Below, in pieces: positions 32,615 through 40,909 of a DNA stretch of 64,000 nucleotides (position 1 is its first letter; the number at the start of each line of letters is the position of its first letter). The notes below the pieces were generated by a model. The model had not been told where the DNA came from and did no database searches. It was given only the letters and a program-made list of their open reading frames with translations. The position numbers and the translations under genes were made by a program. This stretch comes from Catellatospora coxensis (GTDB lineage: Bacteria; Actinomycetota; Actinomycetes; Mycobacteriales; Micromonosporaceae): the NCBI RefSeq assembly GCF_016862635.1, contig NZ_BONI01000043.1, forward strand, positions 1 through 64,000, in the 5' to 3' direction.

Positions 32615-33322
32615 GTGGGACCGCATACGCACGGCTGGTGGATTCTGCTCCACATCATCCTCTTCGTCTTCTGGCTCGGCGGCGACCTGGGCGTGTTCTG
32701 GTCGAGCCGGTTCGTCCTCCGGCCCGACCTCACCCCCGCCGCCCGCGCGACCGCCCTGAAGATCATGGGCGGACTCGACCTGGGCCCGAAGATCTGCCTC
32801 GTCCTGTTCCTGCCCAGCGGCGTCACGCTGATGGCACTGGAGCCGCACGGCGCGCAGGTGTTCGGGGTCAACCCGTTCGGCTGGCCGGTGGTCGTGGCGG
32901 TGTGGCTGTTCGCCGCCGCCTGGCTGGCCGCGACCATCACCGACCACCACCATCCGGGCCGGCGGCCCTGGGTGCGCCGCGCCGACTGGACGATCCGGCT
33001 GACCCTGATCACGGCCCTCGGCCTCACGGCGGTGTACACCCTGGTAGCGGACCAGCCCTTCGGCGTCGACACGAATCCGCGCTGGCTGGGCGCGAAGCTG
33101 CTGCTCTACACCGTGGCCATCGGCTGCGGGCTGGGCATCCGGCTGACCCTGCGCCCGTTCGGCCCGGCCTTCGGCGCGCTGATGACCACCGGCTCGACGC
33201 CCGAGGTCGAGAGCACCCTGAAGCGCTCCATCGACGGCTGCCTGCCGTACGTGTGGGGCATCTGGGGCAGCGTGCTGGCCGCCGCCGCGCTCGGCGTGCT
33301 GAAGCCGTTCGCCGAGCTGTAG
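32615..33322 (+). CDS. Integral membrane protein, unknown function
   Basis: 235 residues. About five transmembrane segments; the first begins WWILLHIILFVFWLGGDLGVF, a pattern seen in DUF2269-like and other bacterial membrane proteins with conserved membrane His. THH and DHHHP motifs near 105-112 could bind metal. The GTG at 32615 is chosen because the hydrophobic first helix begins at once and homologues start there; an upstream TTG at 32558 would add a polar leader. It could be a haem or metal membrane protein, but I cannot assign a function. Confidence 0.65.
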   Translation: MGPHTHGWWILLHIILFVFWLGGDLGVFWSSRFVLRPDLTPAARATALKIMGGLDLGPKICLVLFLPSGVTLMALEPHGAQVFGVNPFGWPVVVAVWLFAAAWLAATITDHHHPGRRPWVRRADWTIRLTLITALGLTAVYTLVADQPFGVDTNPRWLGAKLLLYTVAIGCGLGIRLTLRPFGPAFGALMTTGSTPEVESTLKRSIDGCLPYVWGIWGSVLAAAALGVLKPFAEL

Positions 33323-33367
33323 CCGCCGGACCGGGTTCGTTCCACGCGGCTCCCGGCACCGGTCACC

Positions 33368-33398
33368 GGGCCGCCCTCGGTGAGAGGGCGGCCCTTTT
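33368..33398. terminator. Intrinsic terminator between convergent genes
   Basis: Perfect 11-bp arms GGGCCGCCCTC and GAGGGCGGCCC with loop GGTGA, followed by TTTT on the plus strand. Confidence 0.85.
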
Positions 33399-33404
33399 CA
33401 CGGG

Positions 33405-35012
33405 TCAGCGCCAGTTCTGGTTGGACTGGACCGGGTTGCCGCAGGTCCAGATGATCATCTGGGTGCCGTTGGCGGTGCCCCAGCCGTCGGCGTCGAGGCA
33501 CTTGCCGGACGCCGGGTTGACGATGGTGCCGTCGGCGTTGACGGTCCAGCGCTGCGCGCCGTTGCCCAGGCAGGTCCAGAGCTGCACGATCGCCCCGTTG
33601 GCGGTCGAGCCGCCGGCCACGTCCAGGCACTTGCCCGAGTTCGGGTTGACCAGCGAGCCGTTGGCCTCCACCCGCCACTTCTGCGCCGGGTTGTTCAGGC
33701 AGTCCCACAGCTGCACCTTCGTGCCGTCGGCGGTACGGCCGCCGGACACGTCCAGGCAGCGGTTGCTGCCCACGTTGACGAACGTGCGCTCGGCGGCGCC
33801 CCCGCCGCAGGTCGTGGTGAAGGCCCGGTCGACCAGCCCGGCGCAGAAGGCGTTCTTCGCGCCGGTGTATCGCGACAGCCGCCCGTCCACGAACCAGGTC
33901 GAGTTCACCGGGAAGTCGAAGCTGCCGTCGTTGACGCCGTCCCAGCCGTACCGGAAGTCCAGGTCGATGTAGGTCGCCGCTTTGATCACGTTGCTCAGGT
34001 CGTACGTGCCCGAGGTGTTCGGCAGCGGGCCGACGTAGTTCATCAGGCCGAACAGCCGCCGCACCCAGGTCTCGCCGCGGGCGGCCTCCAGCCCCGCGGT
34101 GTCGCCGCCGCTGTCGGTGAAGTTCATCATCCCGGACTCCGACACGATCATCGGCTTGTTGCGGTCCTTGGCGAACTTCATCATCTTCAGCACGTTGCCG
34201 TCGTGGTCCCAGTTCTTCCAGACGGCGGTGTCGTTGCCGTTGGCGTCCTTGCCGAGGTACGCGTTGCGGCACTGCAGGGCGGCGGTGTCGTAGTTCTGCG
34301 GCGGGGTGCCGTTGTAGAGGTAACCGTTGTCGTAGATCGGCAGGCACAGCTCGTGCGCGAACACCGAGACGCCGACCCAGTCGGTGACCGCGTCGCCCGG
34401 GTAGAGCTTCTCGTACTCGCCGCGTACCGGGTGGAAGACGTAGGTGACGTTGTCGGGCACGGTGCCCTGGTCGATCAGCGAGCGCAGCCGGGCGAAGGCG
34501 TTGCGGTAGGAGGAGCAGCTCGCCTCGGTGCAGTGGTAGAAGCTGGACACCTCGTAGTCCAGGCGCAGGAAGAACTTCGCCTGGGGGTACGCGTTCATGA
34601 AGTCGATCAGGTTGGTGAACTGGCTCGCGTGCTGCCCGTTCGCGATCTCCTGGGTGACCGCGCGGGAGCGGGCCGCCTTGGCGTTCTCGTCGCCGCCGGG
34701 GAAGCCGGGCGGGTTGTCCTTCCAGCTCACTCCGACCTGGATCATCTTGCCCTGCTGGGCGAGCCAGGTGGCGTGGTCGCGGTGGCCGTTGTTGACCCAG
34801 GTGCCCGACGTGACCTCGTAGTAGACCGAGCCGCCGGCGGGCGGCTGCGCGAACGAGGTGTAGTCGTTCCAGGAGGCCTGGGTGGACTGGCCGATGAACA
34901 GCAGCCGCCCGTTGGCGGGGGCGAACGTGGCGGCGGTCGCCGGGGCGGCGACGGCGGTGAGGGCGGCCGCGGCGAGCAGGGCGCAGGCCAGGCCGGTGGC
35001 TAGACGTCTCAC
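33405..35012 (-). CDS. Secreted glycoside hydrolase (GH26-like barrel) with ricin-B domain
   Basis: 535 residues. Signal peptide about 1-32 (PATAATF). Barrel region about 35-390 with FLRLDYEVSSFY (possible acid/base Glu), VTDWVGVSVFAHE and KPMIVSESGMMNF (possible nucleophile Glu); the pair of glutamates on strands 4 and 7 fits a clan GH-A enzyme, closest in my view to GH26-type mannanases. The C-terminal ricin-B trefoil (about 405-535) repeats CLDVSGG, LWDCLNNPAQKW and SGKCLDVAGG and is close to that of the protease at 29232. Exported polysaccharide hydrolase; substrate not established. Confidence 0.75.
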   Translation of the reverse strand: MRRLATGLACALLAAAALTAVAAPATAATFAPANGRLLFIGQSTQASWNDYTSFAQPPAGGSVYYEVTSGTWVNNGHRDHATWLAQQGKMIQVGVSWKDNPPGFPGGDENAKAARSRAVTQEIANGQHASQFTNLIDFMNAYPQAKFFLRLDYEVSSFYHCTEASCSSYRNAFARLRSLIDQGTVPDNVTYVFHPVRGEYEKLYPGDAVTDWVGVSVFAHELCLPIYDNGYLYNGTPPQNYDTAALQCRNAYLGKDANGNDTAVWKNWDHDGNVLKMMKFAKDRNKPMIVSESGMMNFTDSGGDTAGLEAARGETWVRRLFGLMNYVGPLPNTSGTYDLSNVIKAATYIDLDFRYGWDGVNDGSFDFPVNSTWFVDGRLSRYTGAKNAFCAGLVDRAFTTTCGGGAAERTFVNVGSNRCLDVSGGRTADGTKVQLWDCLNNPAQKWRVEANGSLVNPNSGKCLDVAGGSTANGAIVQLWTCLGNGAQRWTVNADGTIVNPASGKCLDADGWGTANGTQMIIWTCGNPVQSNQNWR

Positions 35013-35097
35013 GGTGGTGGACCTTCCGTGTGGGCGGTGTCCCGGGGAGCGGGGATGGCGCCGCCAGGCTATGGACGGGAAGTGCCGAACACCGATG

Positions 35098-35113
35098 GTT
35101 TTCGATACCCGAG
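35098..35113 (-). promoter_or_regulatory. Shared upstream element of ricin-B genes, copy 2
   Basis: GGTTTTCGATACCCGA, matching 30761-30776 with the same distance to a TAGCYT hexamer. Confidence 0.5.
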
Positions 35114-35144
35114 TCAGTTGATCACGCGATGTGATCAACTGACT
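35112..35144. promoter_or_regulatory. Perfect inverted repeat in a divergent promoter region
   Basis: AGTCAGTTGATCAC (35112-35125), loop GCGAT, GTGATCAACTGACT (35131-35144). It lies between divergent genes, so it is not a terminator; an operator or extruded hairpin is more likely. Confidence 0.5.
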
Positions 35145-35204
35145 GCGCACAGAAGCGTCGCGTGCAAGGTGGATACCTCCAAAGTAGACCTTCGGTTGTT
35201 GTCC

Positions 35205-35221
35205 GTTTCGCAGACTGGAAC
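35205..35221. promoter_or_regulatory. IclR-type operator E
   Basis: GTTTCGCAGACTGGAAC, differing from operator D at two positions; placed at about -35 of the predicted leaderless promoter for the gene at 35253. Confidence 0.6.
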
Positions 35222-35239
35222 GCAATGGCTGCACACGGT

Positions 35240-35245
35240 TACGCT
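35240..35245 (+). promoter_or_regulatory. Leaderless -10 element (TACGCT)
   Basis: TACGCT plus seven bases to the ATG at 35253. Confidence 0.45.
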
Positions 35246-35252
35246 CGCGCGC

Positions 35253-36047
35253 ATGTCCATGAATGCGTTGACGATCCTGGCCGTGGCGGCCGAGGAGCAG
35301 CCGCCCGCGCTCAGCGTGGCGCTCGCGGTGGAGGACTTCGCCCCCACCCTGCTGGCGTTCGCCGGGTTCCTGCTGCTGGCCCCGTCGGCGCTGGGCAGGA
35401 TCGGCGCCGTGCTCATGGGCGCGGGCGGCGCGTCGAAGTCCACCTGGAAGCTGCTGCACGCCGCCTGGTCGATCGAGGTCGACTGGCTGGACGACCTGCT
35501 GTTCCCGCTGCTGGCCGCGGGCGGGCTGCTGCTGGCGCTGTCGCTGCACCAGTCGCTGCGCTGGTGGCGCTGGCCGCTGCTGCTGATCGGCGCGGGCGTC
35601 GCGACCCTGGCGGTGCAGGCCCGGTCGGTGCAGCCGGCGTTCATCTTCGCCACGGTCATCGTGATCTGGATCAGCGTGCTCGGCACGATCCGCGCGTGGA
35701 AGCACGGCAACGCGCTGGCCGCCGGCCTCTTCCCGGTCAGCGTGCTGGCTGTGATCGTGCTGGTGCCGCTGCGCGGCCACGCGGCCAGCGACGCCCTGGC
35801 CTTCCAGTGGGTGCAGCAGGGCATGAACACCATGGCCCAGGGCATCTTCTTCGTCGCCGCGCTGCTGACCTACCGCGCCGTGAAGGGCAAGGGCCAGGAC
35901 TTCTCCGACGCCGACACGGTCACCACCGACGCCGGGCAGCAGTGGCCGTCCGGCGAGTACTCGACGTACGACGGCAGCCGCCGCTGGGACCCGTCGCGCG
36001 GCGGCGAGCGCTACGAGTCGCAGGGCGGCCGCCGCAGGCGGCTCTGA
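35253..36047 (+). CDS. Multi-pass membrane protein, paralogue of the gene at 55661
   Basis: 264 residues with about seven hydrophobic segments in the first 215 and a hydrophilic Gly/Arg/Asp-rich cytoplasmic tail (about 220-264). Motifs shared with the 55661 product: VEDFAPTLLAFAGF, GGASKSTWKLL, WLDDLLFPLLAAG, SVQPAFI, ISVLG and LAFQW.QQG.NT.AQ. I do not recognise a named family. The IclR-type box upstream and the paralogue inside the chlorophyll-type operon suggest a role in that pathway, such as transport or sensing of a hydrophobic intermediate. Confidence 0.75.
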   Translation: MSMNALTILAVAAEEQPPALSVALAVEDFAPTLLAFAGFLLLAPSALGRIGAVLMGAGGASKSTWKLLHAAWSIEVDWLDDLLFPLLAAGGLLLALSLHQSLRWWRWPLLLIGAGVATLAVQARSVQPAFIFATVIVIWISVLGTIRAWKHGNALAAGLFPVSVLAVIVLVPLRGHAASDALAFQWVQQGMNTMAQGIFFVAALLTYRAVKGKGQDFSDADTVTTDAGQQWPSGEYSTYDGSRRWDPSRGGERYESQGGRRRRL

Positions 36048-36096
36048 ATCGCCGCAGGCGGTTGTCAGGCCGCCCAGGGCATACATGTCTCGGTAT

Positions 36097-36128
36097 GGCC
36101 ACATCAAAGATGATGTGGCCACATCTTT
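36097..36128 (+). terminator. Hairpin with T-run
   Basis: GGCCACATC (36097-36105), loop AAAGAT, GATGTGGCC (36112-36120), then a T-rich ACATCTTTTT. It ends the 35253 transcript and faces the IclR gene end. Confidence 0.7.
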
Positions 36129-36184
36129 TTCGATGTAGCCGCACGGCGCGCCACCTGCCGGAGGCGCCGCGCCGCCGTCCGGGG

Positions 36185-36994
36185 TCAGGCCACGTAGCCG
36201 AGCTGCTCCGAGATCCTGGCCGCCGCGGCCACCAGCTCCTGGGCGTTGCCCGAGCCCTCCGGCTTGAAACGTGCGGCCGGGCCCGCGACGCTGAGCACGG
36301 CGACCACGTGGCCGTCGTGGTCGAACACCGGCGCGGCGATCGACGCGGCCCCGGCCTGGCGCTCGCCGAGCGAGGTCGCGTACCCGCGCTTGCGGATCGC
36401 GGCCAGCTCCTTGCGCAGCTTCGCCGGGTCGGTGACGGTCTTGTCGGTCAGCGGCTGCAGCGGGTGCCGGTCGAGGTAGGCGTCGACCTCGCTGTCGGGC
36501 AGGAAGGCCAGGAACGCCTTCGACGAGCCGCCGGCGTGCAGCGGGTACGGGATGCCGAGCGTGACCTCCATGCGCAGCTCCTGGTCGGGCACGACCTGGT
36601 CGACGTAGAGGCGGGTGTCGCCGCGGCGCAGCGACAGCGTCGCCGTCTCGCCGGTGCGCTCGGCGAGCAGGCGCAGCTCGGGCGCGGCCATCGCGCGCAG
36701 GTCGGTGCGGGCCAGGTAGGCCCGGCCCAGCGACACCGCGGCGTGGCCGAGGGCGTACCGCCGGGTCACCGGGTCGACCGTGATCAGGTCGCGGCTGCGC
36801 AGCGCGGTGAGAATGCGGTGCACCGCGGCCTTGGTCAGGCCGAGCGCGGTCGCGATCTCGGTGACGCCGAGGTCGGGGTGCCCGCTGCGCCCGAAGTAGA
36901 GCAGCACGTCCATGGCCCGCTCGACGGCGGCGATGGAGCGGGACTGGCTGTCGTCGTCAGCGGTGACGGTCGACTTCGCAGCGGCAGTGGGCAC
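36185..36994 (-). CDS. IclR-family transcriptional regulator
   Basis: 269 residues. N-terminal winged helix (about 22-80; ERAMDVLLYFG, VTEIATALGLTKAAVHRILTAL) and C-terminal IclR effector domain (about 90-265; HAGGSSKAFLAFL, RGYATSLGERQAGAASIAAPVFD, GHVVAVLSVAGPAARF). It binds DNA as a dimer or tetramer and senses a small organic ligand. AGGAGGA precedes the GTG. It is divergent from the flavin reductase operon, and box H lies in the shared promoter region. The spread of similar boxes in the window makes it the likely regulator of the catabolic genes. Confidence 0.92.
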   Translation of the reverse strand: MPTAAAKSTVTADDDSQSRSIAAVERAMDVLLYFGRSGHPDLGVTEIATALGLTKAAVHRILTALRSRDLITVDPVTRRYALGHAAVSLGRAYLARTDLRAMAAPELRLLAERTGETATLSLRRGDTRLYVDQVVPDQELRMEVTLGIPYPLHAGGSSKAFLAFLPDSEVDAYLDRHPLQPLTDKTVTDPAKLRKELAAIRKRGYATSLGERQAGAASIAAPVFDHDGHVVAVLSVAGPAARFKPEGSGNAQELVAAAARISEQLGYVA

Positions 36995-37100
36995 GGGTCC
37001 TCCTGTGAGCGCGGACGGTCGCCAGTGTAGATCCAGCCGCGCCCGGCGCGCAGAGGCCGCACGGGCGTTGACAGGTGCGCGACCAAGTCGTTACCTTCTC

Positions 37101-37126
37101 GGCAACAGCGTTTCCTAATGCGAAAC
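37101..37126. promoter_or_regulatory. IclR-type operator H
   Basis: GGCAACAGC followed by GTTTCCTAATGCGAAAC, a perfect GTTTC-N7-GAAAC palindrome. It lines up with operator C (GGAAACAGC-GTTTC). Located between the IclR gene and its divergent operon. Confidence 0.65.
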
Positions 37127-37140
37127 GGAGGGCGGTGGCG

Positions 37141-38127
37141 GTGGACGGCACGTTGCTGCGTTCGGTGCTGAGCCAGTGGCCCAGCGGGGTCGCCGTGGTC
37201 ACCACCATGGTGACCGAGCCGGACGGCGCCCGCCGCCCCCACGGCATGACCGCCAGCTCATTCTCCTCCGTCAGCCTTGATCCGCCACTGGTCTCCGTCT
37301 GCTTGGGCAATCATCTGCCCACCCGGCTGATGATCGAACAGGCGGGGGTGTTCGCGCTGAGCTTCCTCGGCAAGGACCAGGCCGAGATCGGCCGCCGCTT
37401 CGCGGGCGCGCGACCGGGCGAGGACCGCTTCGCGGGGCTCGACTGGCTCACCGGCGAGACCGGCTGCCCGATGCTGGCCGAGGCGACCGGCCGGCTGGAC
37501 TGCACCGTCGAGCACGCCTACCCCGGTGGCGACCACACCATCTTCGTCGGCCGGGTGGTCGGCGCCGCGGTGCCGCGCATCACCGCGCCGCTGCTGTTCC
37601 ACTCGCGCGCGTGGGGCCAGCTGGCCGACCCGCTGCCTGAGGAGATCACCATGACAGTGCTCGACGGTCCCGTCACTCAACAGGCGCACACGCTGCTCGT
37701 CCGCGACCCGGGCGACGTCGCGCAGGTGGCGGCGGCCGCCGCGCACGCGCCCGTGCTGGCGTACGTCGCCGACGCCTTCTCCCCCACCCGCGAGGCCGAC
37801 GTGCTCGCGGCGATCGACGCCCTGGCCGGGCTGCCCGGCGTGACCCTGGGCTGCGCCGAGAGCAGCCCGGCGTCCCCGCTGCAGGTGCGCCGGGTGCTGC
37901 AGGACGCCGTGGTGCGCGCCCGCCCCGCGCCGGTGCACGTACGGCTGCTCGCCCACCACGGCCTCGGCCTGGTCAACGCCCTCGTCGCGATGAAGAGCGG
38001 CGTACACCGCTTCGACACCGTGCTCGACCCCGGCTCCGGCGGCCTGCCCGCGCAGGACCTGCTGCTACTGGCCCGCCAGCTGGGGGTGGCGTGCGCGCCG
38101 CTGCCCGGCCTCGGTTCCCTCACCTGA
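37141..38127 (+). CDS. Flavin reductase domain fused to a degenerate HMG-CoA-lyase-like domain
   Basis: 328 residues. Residues about 5-165 are a flavin reductase (HpaC/DIM6 type): QWPSGVAVVTT, GMTASSFSSVSLDPPLVSVCL, and the tail HTIFVGRVVGA..LLFHSRAWGQL. After a short linker, residues about 185-328 look like the second half of an HMGL-type TIM barrel (VHVRLLAHHGLGLVNALVAMKSGVHRFDTVLDPGSGG), without the catalytic Cys loop. The N-terminal part probably supplies reduced FMN/FAD to a monooxygenase; the fused part may be structural. GTG 37141 is chosen over 37135 because GGAGGG has eight-base spacing to it. Confidence 0.75.
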   Translation: MDGTLLRSVLSQWPSGVAVVTTMVTEPDGARRPHGMTASSFSSVSLDPPLVSVCLGNHLPTRLMIEQAGVFALSFLGKDQAEIGRRFAGARPGEDRFAGLDWLTGETGCPMLAEATGRLDCTVEHAYPGGDHTIFVGRVVGAAVPRITAPLLFHSRAWGQLADPLPEEITMTVLDGPVTQQAHTLLVRDPGDVAQVAAAAAHAPVLAYVADAFSPTREADVLAAIDALAGLPGVTLGCAESSPASPLQVRRVLQDAVVRARPAPVHVRLLAHHGLGLVNALVAMKSGVHRFDTVLDPGSGGLPAQDLLLLARQLGVACAPLPGLGSLT

Positions 38128-38150
38128 CCATCCACAAGGGAGTGCACGAA

Positions 38151-39437
38151 ATGGCAGACCGGCTCATCGGCCAGCGCCTCGTCGACGACATGACCGCCGC
38201 CGAACTCGACCGCGCGGCACGCGTGGAGGCGGTGCTGCCCGCGCTGCGCGCCGCCGCCGAGCAGGCCGACGCGGCCGGGGAGTTCCCCGCGGGCCACGTC
38301 GCCCTGCTGCGCGACGCCGGGCTGCTCGGCCTGGTCGTGCCCGAGGAGTACGGCGGCCTCGGCGGCGGCCTGCGCGACCTGGCCGCCGCGACGTTCGCGA
38401 TGGGCAGCGCCTGCCCGTCGACGGCGCTGGCCTTCTTCTTCCACAACACCAGCGCCTCGCGCGGGCTGCTGCCGCTGGAGGCGATCGACGCCGGGCTGTT
38501 CGACGACGCCGACGTGCCCGTCGTCCGGGCCTTCGCCGAGCAGGTGCTGCGCCGCATGGCCGGCGGCACCTGGCTGGCCAACTTCGCCAGCGAGTCGGTC
38601 AAGAGCGCCGGCGCCAACATCGCCATCTCCACCACCGCCCGCCCCGCGACCCGCGACGGCGTCGACGGCTGGCTGATCACCGGCGAGAAGTCGTTCGGCT
38701 GCGCCACCGGCGTCGCCGACACCTACCTGGTCACCGCCCGCCTCGACGGCACCGACACCGCCGCCGGCCTGGCCCTGTTCCTGGTCCCGCGCGAAGCCGA
38801 GGGCGTCGCCTCCCGCCCGGCCTGGGACGGCCTCGGCATGCGCGGCTCGGCCAACCACGGCATCACCCTGCGCGACGTGTGGGTGCCCGCGACCGAGGCG
38901 CTGACCGTGCCGGGCGCGTTCGTGAAGATGCTGCAGTGCAGCCGGGGCAGCTTCGTCGGCAACCAGCTCGCCATCACCGCCGTGTACGTCGGCTGCGCCC
39001 AGGGCGTGTACGACGAGACGCTGCAGCGCCTGACCAGCAAGACGTTCGCCGACACCGGGCGGCCGATTGCGGAGTCCCCCATGCACCAGGTGATCATCGG
39101 GGACATGACCGAGAACCTGGAGACGGCGTACCTGTGGCTGCGCCGCCAGCTGCTGCTGGAGACGTCCGAGCCGCCCATCGCGCCGAAGAACGAGGTCTAC
39201 CGGCAGTGGCGGCTGGCCAAGGGCTCCATCTGCGAGAACGCGTTCGCGGTCGCGGTCGGGGCGTTCAAGGCATCCGGCACCTCCGGCGCGACCCTGCACG
39301 GCACCATGGGCCGCGCCCTGCGCGACCTGTCGATGGGCCTGGTCATGACGTTCCCGCCGGAGCGCGGGCGGCTGGAGGCGGCCGGCATGGTCACCGCCGA
39401 CCGGGCCAACGACCTGTTCGCGAGCGTGCCCAAGTGA
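38151..39437 (+). CDS. Acyl-CoA dehydrogenase-family flavoprotein
   Basis: 428 residues. ACAD fold: LVVPEEYGGLGGGLRDLAAATFAMG at the N-terminus, GEKSFGCATGVADTYLVTAR in the middle (the flavin-facing strand), WDGLGMRGSANHGITL and a C-terminal helical bundle. The usual catalytic Glu is not clearly in place, and its partner is a flavin reductase upstream, so it may be a class D flavin monooxygenase of the HpaB/DszC-like ACAD fold rather than a true dehydrogenase. AAGGAG precedes the ATG. Second gene of the IclR-divergent operon. Confidence 0.8.
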   Translation: MADRLIGQRLVDDMTAAELDRAARVEAVLPALRAAAEQADAAGEFPAGHVALLRDAGLLGLVVPEEYGGLGGGLRDLAAATFAMGSACPSTALAFFFHNTSASRGLLPLEAIDAGLFDDADVPVVRAFAEQVLRRMAGGTWLANFASESVKSAGANIAISTTARPATRDGVDGWLITGEKSFGCATGVADTYLVTARLDGTDTAAGLALFLVPREAEGVASRPAWDGLGMRGSANHGITLRDVWVPATEALTVPGAFVKMLQCSRGSFVGNQLAITAVYVGCAQGVYDETLQRLTSKTFADTGRPIAESPMHQVIIGDMTENLETAYLWLRRQLLLETSEPPIAPKNEVYRQWRLAKGSICENAFAVAVGAFKASGTSGATLHGTMGRALRDLSMGLVMTFPPERGRLEAAGMVTADRANDLFASVPK

Positions 39438-40909
39438 GCGCCCGGCCCGAGGCGGTCGCCGACCTCGTCGACGGCGCGTGGGCGGCCTGCGCCGCCCCGC
39501 TCGGCTTCACCCTGCAGGACCCGGCCACCGGCGAGCCCGTCGGCGCGGCCGTCGGCAGCGACCCCGCGCGGGTCGAGGCCGCCGTCGCCGCGGCGACCGC
39601 GGTGCACGACTCCGGTGCCTGGTCGGGCCTGCCCGCCGCCGAACGCGCCGACGTGCTCGACGCGGTCGCGGCCCGGGTCGAGGCCGTCGGCGGCGACATC
39701 GCGGCCGTCGAGTCCTTCGCGACCGGGGTGCCGATCTCGCAGACCATGCCGCTGTCGGTCATCCTCGGCGGCGCGTTCCGGCTGGCCGCGATGCAGCTGC
39801 GCGAGGGCTGGCTGAGCAGCGCGATGCCGCGCGAGGACGGGCGGCTCGCCCACGTCGACCGGCTGCCCTGGGGACCGGCGGCCTGCCTGGTGCCGTGGAA
39901 CGCGCCCGCGCCGATGGCCGCGCACAAGGCCGCCAACGCGCTCGCGGCCGGCTGCCCCACGATCGTCAAACCCAGCGAGTACGCCCCGTACGGCACGCAG
40001 CTGCTGGCGCGGGCGGTGCACGAGGCGCTGGCCGGGGCAGGCCTGCCCGGCGGGCTGTTCCAGCTCGCGCACGGCGCCGCGGGCACCGGGGCGCTGCTGG
40101 TCGGCGACCCGCGGGTGCGGGCCGTGTCGTTCACCGGCGGGCTGGCCGGGGGCCGGGCCGTCGCGGCGGCGTGCGCGTACGACATCAAGCCTGTGCAGCT
40201 CGAACTCGGCGGCAACAACCCGCTGGTCGTGCTGCCCGACGCGGACACCGCCACGGTCGCCCGCGCCGCCGCCGACCTGCTGACCACCCTCAACGGGCAG
40301 TGGTGCCGGGCGCTTGGCCGGCTGATCCTGCCCGCCGGGCGGGCCGCGGAGATCCTCGACGCGACCCTGGAGCGGCTGGCCGCGCTGCGGGTCGGCGCAC
40401 CCCTCGACCCGGACACCGACTTCGGGCCGCTGGTCCACTCCGGACACCGGGACCAGATCATCGCCGCCCGCGACGCGCTCGTCGGGCACGGCGGCACCGC
40501 GCACGCGCCGCTGACCGTGCCGGAACAGGGCAACTACCTCAGCCCGACGCTGGTCACCGGTGTCGACCCGGCGCACACCACGCACGAGATCTTCGGGCCG
40601 GTCGCGGCGGTGCACACCTACACGAGCATCGACGAGGCGGTGGCGCTGGCCAACGGGACGCCGTACGGGCTGGAGGCGTACGTGACCGGCCCGGACGAGG
40701 AGGCCGCGCTGGCCGTCGCGCGGCGGCTCCGCGCGGGCGAGGTGAAGGTCAACGGGTCCAGCGTGATGAGCCTGCACCTGTTCACCCCGCGCCCGGCCTG
40801 GGGGCTGTCCGGGTACTCGGAGGAGGGCACGGCCGAGACGCTGCGCTTCTTCACCAACCCGCGGGTCGTCGGCGTCGAGGGCGGCTTCGCGCTGCACGGC
40901 CGCCCGTGA
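39434..40909 (+). CDS. Aldehyde dehydrogenase family protein
   Basis: 491 residues. Motifs: PWGPAACLVPWNAPAPMAA, SFTGGLAGGRAVA, active-site Glu in LELGGNNP, and catalytic Cys in NGQWCRALGR (about 286), EIFGPVAAVHTY. The GxWCR form in place of GQ.C.A is unusual. NAD(P)-dependent oxidation of an aldehyde to acid. GTGA overlap with the upstream gene and again with the next one. Confidence 0.9.
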   Translation: MSARPEAVADLVDGAWAACAAPLGFTLQDPATGEPVGAAVGSDPARVEAAVAAATAVHDSGAWSGLPAAERADVLDAVAARVEAVGGDIAAVESFATGVPISQTMPLSVILGGAFRLAAMQLREGWLSSAMPREDGRLAHVDRLPWGPAACLVPWNAPAPMAAHKAANALAAGCPTIVKPSEYAPYGTQLLARAVHEALAGAGLPGGLFQLAHGAAGTGALLVGDPRVRAVSFTGGLAGGRAVAAACAYDIKPVQLELGGNNPLVVLPDADTATVARAAADLLTTLNGQWCRALGRLILPAGRAAEILDATLERLAALRVGAPLDPDTDFGPLVHSGHRDQIIAARDALVGHGGTAHAPLTVPEQGNYLSPTLVTGVDPAHTTHEIFGPVAAVHTYTSIDEAVALANGTPYGLEAYVTGPDEEAALAVARRLRAGEVKVNGSSVMSLHLFTPRPAWGLSGYSEEGTAETLRFFTNPRVVGVEGGFALHGRP

